DNA of 64,000 nucleotides from a virus. Below are positions 18,727 to 26,414 of this stretch, piece by piece (positions within the stretch are counted from its first letter, which is position 1; every line of letters starts with the position of its first letter). Below the pieces are notes generated by a model. The model was given only the letters and a program-made list of their open reading frames with translations, had not been told where the DNA came from and searched no databases. Position numbers and translations under genes: made by a program. The stretch spans positions 1 to 64,000 of IMG/VR virus record IMGVR_UViG_3300018875_000062; one strand, 5' to 3'.

Positions 18727-21033
18727 TTACCTACGTGGAATTGAAAACTCGATGGCCGTGGCAAAACCATTGGAAGGCACCACAAAATTGATAATCCCCC
18801 CATACTCCTGAACGAAGGCACGTGTGATCGTCAGTCCCATACCCATACCCTGACCGAGGATAGCGTCAGGACGTTCAGTAGTGGATTGGAATGCTTCGAA
18901 CAGCCGCCTCGAACTCCTCAAATCGACCGCTGTTCCAGTATTCTCCATTCTAACAACCATCGACTCTGAGTTCTCTCGCGCATTTACACGAATTCGGCCG
19001 CCCTCATCAGTAAATTTCACTGCATTGGAAAGTAGATTTGTGAAGACGCCAGACAGTTCGGCGGGGAACATAGGCGGTGTTCGCAAGTCGCTTGGTATGG
19101 CATTCTCAAGGGTAATCTTCTTTTGCTCAATCCTTGTTTGGAAGAAGGGCACAACGGTATCGAAGCGCTCATGGAGAGGTTGGCGTGTGCGCCGTCTACG
19201 ACCTTGAAAGCTAGTCGCATCAACTAGGTATGTGGCGTTTCGTTTAATGCGCTCTGCAAGGTCAAGGGCTGTAAGACGAGCCCGACGGATGCTAGCTTTA
19301 GTACTCGTATTGTTTCCAGATAGCGCCTCATCCAGATCAGCAACAATTCTTCCGGCCTGAAGAGCTGTGGCGTTTATCTCATGTACGAAGGCAGCGAGCT
19401 CCGTACCAAGACTCGCCAAAACACGCCACATGACAGCTTCGCTGCCAAATTGATCCGACAGGCTGCGAACATCTTCGAAGTGAGGCTGAGCTTGCGCTAC
19501 CGCTTTTGCAGCCTCTTCGTAGTTATTCTTTTCCAACGCGTTCTGGACGATTTCTAGCTGCCTCTGGGCTGCAAGTGCACTCTCTCGTACTCGAACAGCG
19601 GCAGGTGTCTCGCTAACATCGGCTCTCTGTGCCGCTCTCTTCTGCTTTTCGCGCTCTAGAGCAGTGATTTCGCGCACTTCCTGCCGTGCAGCATATCCAA
19701 GACGTACGATCAAGTCCGTAGCAACCCGGGTCCATTTGATGATAAAATCGAGCCCCTCACCCGGCAGGAAGCCTTCTCGATTAACCAACATACTGAGTTC
19801 TGGTGACGACGTACGATGCAAGAACACGCCACCCATATAAGCGCCGTTACCTTGGACGACTAACTCTTCCCCATCTGCCCCAGGGGGTAAATTTGCATCG
19901 GAGAGGCTACTCAAGCTAGTGAGTTGGCGCTTCGCACGGGATCTATAGGTTCGATCAAGACCAAGCCAATCATCATAGGGATCTCCATATGGTGGAACCC
20001 GGAAACCCTCCATAAATAACCGTATTCCTTGAACAGCAGGATCCCAGACCTTTCCAGATTGTTGAAGAATTCTCGCCCGGAAGGACGGACCAGCAGAAGA
20101 GCCTAAATTGCTCTTATAGCGATACCCTTCGGCTGTCGGTGCGCGCTCACGACCTTTCTTCGTCGGCAAAACGACTATTTGCAGCAGACCGCTGTTTCTG
20201 TCGTACTCTATTTCAGCAATCCAGTTCGCAGCCTGTGCTACATCGGGCGTCATAAGATCCGGAACTGCCAGATCTCCACCAAAGTCGATCCTGAAACCGG
20301 GATCAGACGACATCTGGTCCCTGATTGGAACTGTCTCAAAAAGCAATGGTTCTGAAACGAGCCAATCCGGGAGCTTTTGCCAGAGCACAGGTGTGGGAGA
20401 GAGAGTGACAGCCTCCTTTAAGAAGGCATTCTTCATCCTCTCATTCCATACTTTACGCAGGGGGAATAGTGTAAGCGTAGTGCCGCTCGACGTGCCCTTC
20501 TTTAATGACAGTTCTTGTAAACTGACAGCTCCAGAAGTCGGGATTTGGTCGAAAGTTTCGAGCCGCTCAATTTCTGCCCAGTTGATCGCAGCTTTGAAGG
20601 CAGAGACAGCGGGGGGCAGTTCGCGCGCCCCCCGAGGCGCGTCACCTGCCTTGCGAGATGACACCTCGACTTTCGTTGCCAACTTGTGTGCGGCAAGGCG
20701 GCCAACACCTTTCTCGCCGGTGAAGCGACGTCCAAAAACAGCAGATCGACGGTCTTTCGTCAGTTTTGAGCGTCCGGCTATCCGGAGAAAGCCATTCTCG
20801 AACTCTCCAGCGGACATCCCCAAGCCGTCATCTTTGACAATGATTCGACCTCTCAAGGGATCGTTTAGATATTCGCCAAGAACAACTACTTCCGTTGCGT
20901 CTGCATCGTAAGCATTCTTGATGAGCTCTACTAATGCTGTTGATTCTTTGGCAACCAGAAGCTCACCAAGTTCATGAAATAACTTAGTGTCCACTGTAAA
21001 TGTAGGTGGCTTTGACTTCTTAGGCTGATCCAT
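18727..21033 (-). CDS. Dual GHKL protein: HSP90/MORC-like ATPase fused to a histidine-kinase core
   Basis: The protein has 768 residues from ATG 21033; an in-frame start 57 bp upstream would add an unlikely segment. Residues 1-150 form a GHKL ATPase of the HSP90/MORC kind (VELIKNAYDAD about 40; VKDDGLGMS about 66; TGEKGVGRLAAHKLA about 108). A coiled, Ala/Gln-rich stretch (about 470-530) precedes a DHp-like helix, AFVHEINATALQ, with H551 as candidate phospho-histidine. A second GHKL domain ends the protein: FTNLLSNAVKFTDEGG (about 672) and GMGMGLTITRAFVQ (about 730). Its G1 box reads MENTG rather than the usual DNG/DTG. It heads the operon with receiver, unknown, C5 methyltransferase and vsr. 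MORC/MutL-type ATPases are known in restriction contexts; a full kinase half is unusual. Confidence 0.8.
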   Translation of the reverse strand: MDQPKKSKPPTFTVDTKLFHELGELLVAKESTALVELIKNAYDADATEVVVLGEYLNDPLRGRIIVKDDGLGMSAGEFENGFLRIAGRSKLTKDRRSAVFGRRFTGEKGVGRLAAHKLATKVEVSSRKAGDAPRGARELPPAVSAFKAAINWAEIERLETFDQIPTSGAVSLQELSLKKGTSSGTTLTLFPLRKVWNERMKNAFLKEAVTLSPTPVLWQKLPDWLVSEPLLFETVPIRDQMSSDPGFRIDFGGDLAVPDLMTPDVAQAANWIAEIEYDRNSGLLQIVVLPTKKGRERAPTAEGYRYKSNLGSSAGPSFRARILQQSGKVWDPAVQGIRLFMEGFRVPPYGDPYDDWLGLDRTYRSRAKRQLTSLSSLSDANLPPGADGEELVVQGNGAYMGGVFLHRTSSPELSMLVNREGFLPGEGLDFIIKWTRVATDLIVRLGYAARQEVREITALEREKQKRAAQRADVSETPAAVRVRESALAAQRQLEIVQNALEKNNYEEAAKAVAQAQPHFEDVRSLSDQFGSEAVMWRVLASLGTELAAFVHEINATALQAGRIVADLDEALSGNNTSTKASIRRARLTALDLAERIKRNATYLVDATSFQGRRRRTRQPLHERFDTVVPFFQTRIEQKKITLENAIPSDLRTPPMFPAELSGVFTNLLSNAVKFTDEGGRIRVNARENSESMVVRMENTGTAVDLRSSRRLFEAFQSTTERPDAILGQGMGMGLTITRAFVQEYGGIINFVVPSNGFATAIEFSIPRR

Positions 21034-21295
21034 TTTTCTTATATTAAGGATTCTGGAGAAAATAGGGAGTGGCCAGCATAGGAGGCCCATACAGTTGTGG
21101 CATGGGCGCTCCTACCTAATAATCCTTGCTCACCGCGCTTACGAGGCAGCATTGCGTTAACCTCGAAATCCCTCAATTGAGCCTCATAAGACGTGGACAG
21201 TTGCACCTCGGGAGCACCCAGGGTACGCCCGTGTGCTAACATAGCAGCCATAACAACTACTCCGCGAGTAGGAAATCTGACATAGGTTAACGACG
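21034..21295. promoter_or_regulatory. Divergent promoter region between kinase operon and adenine methyltransferase
   Basis: This 262-bp gap separates the leftward ATPase/kinase gene from the rightward methyltransferase and must carry both promoters. I see no exact consensus box. The leftward start is preceded by an AT-rich CCTTAATATAAGAAAA segment. A 70-codon leftward reading frame (21251-21039) lies inside it but has no ribosome site and no recognisable features, so I do not call it. Confidence 0.4.
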
Positions 21296-22810
21296 GTGCA
21301 TCAGGCTATTGATGAACTTCATGCGAGGTGCTCCGTCTATACGTCAGAGGCCGCATCAAGCCGGCTTCTTGACCTGATTGGTTGGACTGCAAGCCGTGAT
21401 TTGGCTTCGGCTTGCCTCTTAGAACCCTGTGTTGGCGAAGGGGCGATTCTTCTCGAAGCGATACAACGGCTGCTTAAGAGCTTCAAAAAATACGGAACTT
21501 CCCTTTCTAAAAAGAATCTTGAAGGCCGGATCCGAGGTTTCGAGCTCCATTCGAGGACAGCAGAAATTGCACGAGCTAGGGTGGTCGAGGCCCTAGAGAT
21601 AGCGGGAATCAAACCTGCAGTTGCTGCGAAGTTAGGGGAGGCGTGGATCCGAACAGGCGACTTCCTTTTGCACTCTGTAGGCAATGCAACCCACATAGCC
21701 GCTAACCCTCCGTATGTGCGGTGGTCTCGAGTTCCTGCCGCCTTGGCAATGCAGTATCGTCGAAGCCTCGTGCCTGAAGTCACTCGAGGGGATTTGTCCG
21801 TAGCCTTTCTAGACAGGATGCTCGATTGGGCAGGACAAAACGGTGTCGTGTCGGCCCTGGTGAGCGACAGGTGGATGTATGCTCAGTATGGCGATGTTTT
21901 CCGGGAACGTTTGGCGCAACGCGGATGGGAAGTGGAATTAATTGACGAGCGCCCTGCCGACGCATTCGTTCGGAAGGTTGGCGCCTATGCAGCCATTGTC
22001 CGTCTATCAAGATCGAAGCCGAAGAAGCTCGCTAAGACTGCTACCCCAAGCTCCAGAATAGCTTCTCAACATCTGTACGAGAAATTGCTGGAAAGACATG
22101 GCGATCTGGCATCTGCCGGCTGCGTAGTTCGGGTCGGGCCGGCCCTAGGATGCGGCCGGACCTTCATCGTGGATCCTCGAACTGCAGAGGGCATCGAGCC
22201 TGAACTTCTCCGGCCGTACGTTGGTCGGGAAGACGTCGATGGCACTCAGGCTTATCCGGGAGAGTTTCAGGTTGTTGCGCCGTTTGATAAGGACGGGCAA
22301 CTTGTTCGGCTCGAGGACTGGCCGCGCTTCAAGGCTTGGGCGGCAAAGCACAAGCAAAACTTACAGAAGAGACAGTTTGTCCAGGAGGGTGCTCCTTGGT
22401 GGCGAACCATCGATACAATCGGTCCGCAGTGGCTTGAACGTCCCAAGCTGCTGATTCCTGAGCTGTGCAAGGAGCCCATGGCTGCCCTAGACAGAACGCC
22501 AAGCATTCCTGCTCACTCCTTGTACGCAATTTGGTCTAGCGATTGGCCAATCAAACCCTTGCAACGCGTTCTCAATGCAGGGTTGCTAAAGCTGACGGCA
22601 GAGGCGCAGGCTCCAATGCTTCAGAAGGGTTGGTATCGCTTCTACAAGCGCTTCATACTGCGGACACCCCTGCCCTCCTGGCAGAAACTCACCGAAGCTC
22701 AGCGGAGTGGATTATCTAGTAGGTCTAACAGCGAGTTCATCGCTACTTTCGTCGCGCTTTTTGGTGAAGAAGCCCGGACCATGACCTGCCGGGGTCAACA
22801 GCAGGATTAA
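21296..22810 (+). CDS. N6-adenine DNA methyltransferase (Eco57I/TaqI-like)
   Basis: This 504-residue protein starts at GTG. Motif I is LLEPCVGEGAILLEAI (about 42), motif IV is ANPPYVRWSRVP (about 140), and a conserved segment AFLDRMLDWAGQNGVVSALVSDRWM follows in two parts. The C-terminal half should recognise the DNA target. The gamma-class order and the length match standalone TaqI/Eco57I-type enzymes. It is transcribed divergently from the kinase-C5 methyltransferase operon and shares its lower GC content, so both probably belong to one locus with two methylation specificities. No nuclease domain is visible. Confidence 0.85.
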   Translation: MHQAIDELHARCSVYTSEAASSRLLDLIGWTASRDLASACLLEPCVGEGAILLEAIQRLLKSFKKYGTSLSKKNLEGRIRGFELHSRTAEIARARVVEALEIAGIKPAVAAKLGEAWIRTGDFLLHSVGNATHIAANPPYVRWSRVPAALAMQYRRSLVPEVTRGDLSVAFLDRMLDWAGQNGVVSALVSDRWMYAQYGDVFRERLAQRGWEVELIDERPADAFVRKVGAYAAIVRLSRSKPKKLAKTATPSSRIASQHLYEKLLERHGDLASAGCVVRVGPALGCGRTFIVDPRTAEGIEPELLRPYVGREDVDGTQAYPGEFQVVAPFDKDGQLVRLEDWPRFKAWAAKHKQNLQKRQFVQEGAPWWRTIDTIGPQWLERPKLLIPELCKEPMAALDRTPSIPAHSLYAIWSSDWPIKPLQRVLNAGLLKLTAEAQAPMLQKGWYRFYKRFILRTPLPSWQKLTEAQRSGLSSRSNSEFIATFVALFGEEARTMTCRGQQQD

Positions 22811-23019
22811 TCAGGCTCTTGCCAATCCAACGGATGTGTGAACTGGTGCGGCTCTCCCTGCACTAAGGCTACAGCAAGCGGGCACAACTATTAGGACTGC
22901 CTCGATAGGTCGTGCCGAGATCGCCTGCCAGTTTTCTTGACGACAGTCTCCCTCAACGAAATCCGGCTTGGCGAAAGCGCCGCTGTGACAATTGGTAGCT
23001 TGCGAAGGGCACCGAGCTT

Positions 23020-24482
23020 TCAGGCAAGCCGCGTCTCGTCCCGATGGCGCTCGTCCGTCTCGCTGACTCCGCCGTGGCCCATGATGTCCTGGCGCCATTC
23101 GAGCACGACTTTCGCATCGATCAGGGCGTCGTTCCCAAGGTGCCGGATCGAGTGAAACGTCTTCCCTTCCCCGCTCTCGGCCGGAAGTGCCCTTGCCAGG
23201 GCTGGCACCCAATCGTCGTGGAGCTGGTCTCCCAAGGGAGCATTGCCGCTTGCTGGGAGCAGGTCCGGGAATAGGAGGTCGTAACCGAGCTGGTGAACGG
23301 CCCCGACGTATTCGCGCAGGCCAAGGCGCAGCAGCTCGGGATGGATCGGGAGCTTGCGCTTCGACTGAGGATTCTTGAGACGGCGATATTTGTTCGGACG
23401 CACCTCGAAATACGGAATCGCTCCCTCGAAGTGGACGTCCGCGATCATGAGCCCGCAGATCTCCTCCCGGCGCATCAGCAAATAGGCGGCAATCAGGGGA
23501 GCCCAGTACAGGCCATCGTGAACGACCACCGTCCCCGGCTTGAGCCTTGCCCCCTCCCCGCGGCAGCCGCGCCAGACCGGCAGGTCAAAGACCGTCGTTA
23601 GATCCGCCGCCGTGAAGGCGGCCCGGTCGTCACGGTCCCGCCCCTTCTTTCGGGCTCGCAGCGTCGTCAGGTTGAGCGCCTCCGCAGGCCGAAGGCCGCG
23701 CTGGGCTTCGGGCAGCTTCTTCGCCGCCACGAGCACTTCCTTGAGCGGACGGCTCGCGTCACGGGACGATTTTCCGTAGCTCCTCGGCAGGGTGAGAAGG
23801 GTGTCCACATAGGCAGCCACATCGGCCTGCCTGAGCCGGGTCAGGTCGTCGTACCCAACGACCTTCACCAGCAGACCGGCGGTCTGGCGCATCTGGCGGC
23901 AGGTTTTGTCGGTCCACTCTCTGAGCTGGAGCTTGGTCGCACAGCTTCTCGGCCAAGTCAGCGACGCCGGCCTGCACGGCGGCTTCCTGCGCCGGCTTTG
24001 GGGGATGACGCCCTTTCGGCGATAGAATCCAGAATGGTCTGGACCTCACCCGCCTCGGAAGGGTCGAGCCCACAGGAGCGCAGCCAGTCGGGATCGAGGG
24101 GGCCAGCAGCGACCCGTCCGCGCTCGGCGAGAAGGCGATAGACTGCGCCGCTGATCCGGTCCACGTGCTCTCCGCTCATGGGCTCAGGGGTCTTGAGCGT
24201 TCGATCGACCGTGGCGACGAGCTCGAGCATCGCGGCATGGCGGCGGGCAACAGTGATGAGGATCGCCCTCGCCTCGTCCGGGGCTAGGCGGCCGCGCTGC
24301 ATCTCGTCGAATACGACCTCGCTCATCGCGGTCAGCTCCGCTCCGATCCGGCGTGCCTCGGTCCAGTGGGGCAACTGCAGGCTGATCTGCAGAACCCGCC
24401 GTCCGTTCGCGCCACAAGCCGGGAGCCGGCGCCGCCAGCAATATACCGCACCGCGACGCATAAGATGAGAGCCGACCGGCAT
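23020..24482 (-). pseudogene. Tyrosine recombinase (DUF6538-type integrase), frameshifted and lacking its tyrosine
   Basis: The N-terminal part (24482 to about 24000) has the DUF6538 opening (MPVGSHLMRRGAVYCWRRRL). The middle (ADLAEKL, about 23970-23945) is in a second frame, and the catalytic part (about 23940 to 23020) is in a third, so two frameshifts break the gene, one probably at the G5 run near 24000. The catalytic half keeps RREEICGL and the FHSIRH (HxxR) box followed by DIMGHGG. The expected nucleophile is changed: the end reads SETDERHRDE, with codon CAT (plus-strand 23044-23046) where relatives have TAT. An intact gene would encode roughly 485 residues. It sits beside the tRNA-Gln fragment, fitting a dead island integrase. 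Confidence 0.8.
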
Positions 24483-24565
24483 GTGTGACAGGGATGTGCA
24501 GCAGTGCGGAGCGCTTCGCCCAAAATCGCGATAAAAGCTTTCGGTTTCAGGAACTTAGCATGGGA

Positions 24566-24613
24566 TGGCTGGGGCGCCAGGATTTGAACCTGGGAATGGC
24601 GGCACCAAAAACT
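24566..24613 (-). repeat. 3' fragment of tRNA-Gln (attachment-site scar)
   Basis: Read on the minus strand, about 47 bp match the end of an alphaproteobacterial tRNA-Gln(UUG): an anticodon loop containing TTTTGGT, the variable region, the T arm with GGTTCAAATCC, the acceptor strand CGCCCCA and an encoded CCA. The 5' half (D arm and 5' anticodon stem) is absent; the next bases (TATCAG) cannot pair. This is the form left when an element integrates into a tRNA gene with crossover in the anticodon loop. It lies about 80 bp from the integrase pseudogene. Confidence 0.8.
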
Positions 24614-24792
24614 GATAGCGCGATCGATACCATGCAGTACGCGGCCACGGTTTGGGAGGAGTGCACCTCTTTGAGTAGGCAGGGTGCCGTGGTTTTAAAG
24701 CCAAGCCAGCGGTGAAGGTGGGGAACGAGGCAGGGAAGGCCTTGGACGCCAGCAAAATACCTTAACGAATTCAATAGCTTACAGGAAGATGG

Positions 24793-24813
24793 TGGCGGAG
24801 ACGGAGTCCGCCA
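24793..24813. repeat. Hairpin with tRNA-Ser-like 3' end, possible second att core
   Basis: TGGCGGA and TCCGCCA form a perfect 7-bp stem around a 7-base loop. Read on the minus strand, bases 24805 to 24793 give TCCGTCTCCGCCA, which looks like the acceptor end of a tRNA-Ser (CGTCTCC, discriminator G, CCA). It could mark the left end of the prophage. The match is short, so this is only a suggestion. No gene is visible from 24614 to 24916. Confidence 0.3.
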
Positions 24814-24916
24814 AGCGTCTGATTTGCCCTAGCAACTTTCCTTAATTTGCAAGGCTTTCAGAGACATTCGGCGGCGTCCGTGTTGGACGTTACGTTGGAC
24901 GTTTTTGGAGGGGCAT

Positions 24917-25216
24917 ATGAGCGGAGTTCCGAAGCAGGACGTTGCCGAGCTGGCGGCGGCTATCGCCGAGTTTCAAGAGAAGTTACCGGGATGGTGGTGG
25001 TCGGTCGGTACGTGCAGTGTCAGCCGGGACGCATCCTGTGGGCCAGACATCAAAGGGCCGGATGCTCATCTTCTGGCGATCCCGCCATTCCATGAACCGT
25101 TCGACTGTGACGACCGTGAGGGCACGGCAGCCGAAAGCTTGCGCTGGGTGATGAACGAGGCCCTGAAGGCGAAGGCCGCCCTTCCCGCCCCTCTCACGGC
25201 TTGGAGGACGGTATAG
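24917..25216 (+). CDS. Unknown small protein
   Basis: This 99-residue protein starts at ATG 24917, which is preceded by GGAGGGG. It is Trp-rich near the start (KLPGWWWSVG) and ends in a helical segment (TAAESLRWVMNEALKAKAAL). The spacing of an acidic N-terminal helix before the Trp run resembles small phage proteins of unknown role. It abuts the next gene directly, so both share a message. No function can be given. Confidence 0.65.
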   Translation: MSGVPKQDVAELAAAIAEFQEKLPGWWWSVGTCSVSRDASCGPDIKGPDAHLLAIPPFHEPFDCDDREGTAAESLRWVMNEALKAKAALPAPLTAWRTV

Positions 25217-25492
25217 ATGGCTGTCGAGACAATCGAAATCCACCCGACATTTACAACGCAGGTTGAGTCCAATCCTGGCGGGGTCCGCATCATCACGACC
25301 ATGGGCAACCTCATGCAGGATCTTGAGCCTTACGGCTACAAGATTGCTCAGGCGATCTATGCGGGTGGTTCGGTCAAACTTGTGATCGAGGTGCCAGACC
25401 CCACCCCTCTGTCCTCCCTTGCTCTGGGGGGAGGAATGAAAGAAGATAATATGTGCCCTCCGTCCCTTCGTTCCTCGGGAAAGAGCAAATGA
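25217..25492 (+). CDS. Unknown small protein
   Basis: This 91-residue protein begins immediately after the preceding stop codon. It has a beta-rich N-terminal half (TIEIHPTFTTQVE, GGVRIITTMG) and a short Gly/Pro-rich tail. The family is not recognised. Its placement in a short rightward cluster with other small genes at the prophage left end suggests cargo or accessory phage genes. Confidence 0.55.
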   Translation: MAVETIEIHPTFTTQVESNPGGVRIITTMGNLMQDLEPYGYKIAQAIYAGGSVKLVIEVPDPTPLSSLALGGGMKEDNMCPPSLRSSGKSK

Positions 25493-25554
25493 CCGATCAC
25501 GCAACCGCTAAGTGGATGCCGATTGATCTTTCCGGGATTATATACTTGACGTAG
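25489..25554 (+). CDS. Possible 21-residue peptide
   Basis: A 21-codon frame (starting MTDHATAKW, ending IIYLT) begins in an ATGA overlap with the preceding stop. The coupling is the only support for it. Confidence 0.25.
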   Translation: MTDHATAKWMPIDLSGIIYLT

Positions 25555-25565
25555 CAGGAATTGTC

Positions 25566-25763
25566 ATGGAACAGGACCGCAAACAAGGCGACATTCTCAC
25601 TTCGGCGCTCTCAGAGCGCGGCGAGCTTCATTCACTCGCCGTTGCTTGCGTTGCCGATTTGCTTGAGCGCGACGCGTTTCTGGAAGTGTCTCGGGGTATG
25701 GCCGAGGGTATTGCGCGAGACGTGCTGCGCGAGTTGCGCGAACTGCTCGAATTATCGATATGA
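25566..25763 (+). CDS. Unknown small helical protein
   Basis: This 65-residue protein is almost wholly alpha-helical and acidic (ERGELHSLAVACVADLLERD; IARDVLRELRELLEL). No domain is recognised. It precedes the next gene by 7 bp, consistent with one operon. Confidence 0.5.
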   Translation: MEQDRKQGDILTSALSERGELHSLAVACVADLLERDAFLEVSRGMAEGIARDVLRELRELLELSI

Positions 25764-25770
25764 TGGGGCC

Positions 25771-25992
25771 ATGCCCTCCGATCCCGCCTTTGACCCCATC
25801 GAAGCCTTCATCTGGATCTACAGCAAGACCTTGAGGGAGCATGATCCCGAGGGAAGGCTTCAGAAGTCAGAGGCTATAGCGAAGAAAATCTATCTGGCCC
25901 TGTCCTCGGATGACATAAAGTATCTGGATGAAGCCTGCCGCGAAGCCATCATGGACGATCAGCGGCGGTTGATGGGGACGGATCAGCGATGA
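25771..25992 (+). CDS. Unknown small protein
   Basis: This 73-residue protein starts at ATG 25771; the open frame upstream is in another reading of the preceding gene. It has FDPIEAFIWIYSKTLREHD and a helical C-terminus (DDIKYLDEACREAIMDDQRR). It is unassigned. The last 10 bp overlap the 3' end of the convergent DCC-family gene. Confidence 0.5.
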   Translation: MPSDPAFDPIEAFIWIYSKTLREHDPEGRLQKSEAIAKKIYLALSSDDIKYLDEACREAIMDDQRRLMGTDQR

Positions 25993-26414
25993 ATTTTGCC
26001 TGAGCCACGGAGGGCAAGGGCCAACCGTCGTCCAAGCCTCAGAGCTGGGTAGAGCCTCCGGGCCAGCCTCTCTTGCCCCAGAACAAGCGCATTGAGCCGG
26101 TTGAACAGACCGGAGGGCGAACTCAACAGGGCCAGGTGATGCACGGCTGTGTCACCGTGGTAGATTGAGCCGTCCCGAATAAACAGCATGCCCGCGTCAA
26201 GGTCATGGTTCCCACGCAATTCGTCCAGCAGAGCGCCAGGAAGCTCTCGGGCATTGATCAAGCGCACGGGGCCGACTGCCTCGCGCAGGCGCAAAAGGGT
26301 GACATAGCTGGAGCAGAACGGGCACTCACCGTCATAGACAATCGTCGTCGGGCCCTGACGCAGATCGTCCAGTGTCTCGGGCTCAGAGAATCCACTCGGG
26401 GTCTGCAAAGACAT
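25983..26414 (-). CDS. DCC-family thiol-disulfide oxidoreductase-like protein (DUF393)
   Basis: This 143-residue protein has the DUF393 signature: IVYDGECPFCSSYVTLLRL carries the CxxC redox pair just after the DGxC turn, and GDTAVHHLALLS follows. DCC1-like proteins are predicted thioredoxin-fold oxidoreductases. The gene overlaps the end of the upstream HTTM gene by 32 bp. HTTM and DCC proteins are often neighbours or fused, which supports a joint membrane-linked redox role; the substrate is unknown. It is probably cargo and not needed for phage growth. Confidence 0.8.
   Translation of the reverse strand: MSLQTPSGFSEPETLDDLRQGPTTIVYDGECPFCSSYVTLLRLREAVGPVRLINARELPGALLDELRGNHDLDAGMLFIRDGSIYHGDTAVHHLALLSSPSGLFNRLNALVLGQERLARRLYPALRLGRRLALALRGSGKIHR

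Larger units (their letters stand above)
1..24613. mobile_element. Defence island ending at a tRNA-Gln att scar
   Basis: This stretch consists of restriction-type and helicase genes, followed by a broken tyrosine recombinase and a 3' fragment of tRNA-Gln at its right end. The recombinase-plus-tRNA-fragment layout is the usual signature of an integrated genomic island. The left limit lies outside the window. That the whole stretch entered as one unit is an inference; the modules differ visibly in base composition (about 15.2-21.3 kb is AT-richer), so they were probably collected at different times. Confidence 0.6.

Noticed and set aside
21039-21251. Minus-strand frame of 70 codons before the ATPase/kinase gene
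   Set aside because: It has no ribosome site, no motif, and overlaps the likely promoter region.
15197-22810. Known Detocs system
   Set aside because: A kinase and receiver are present, but the receiver's C-terminus and the methyltransferase/Vsr genes do not match the Detocs layout as I know it.
24566-24613. Intact tRNA-Gln gene
   Set aside because: The 5' half with D arm and 5' anticodon stem is missing, so it cannot fold as a tRNA.
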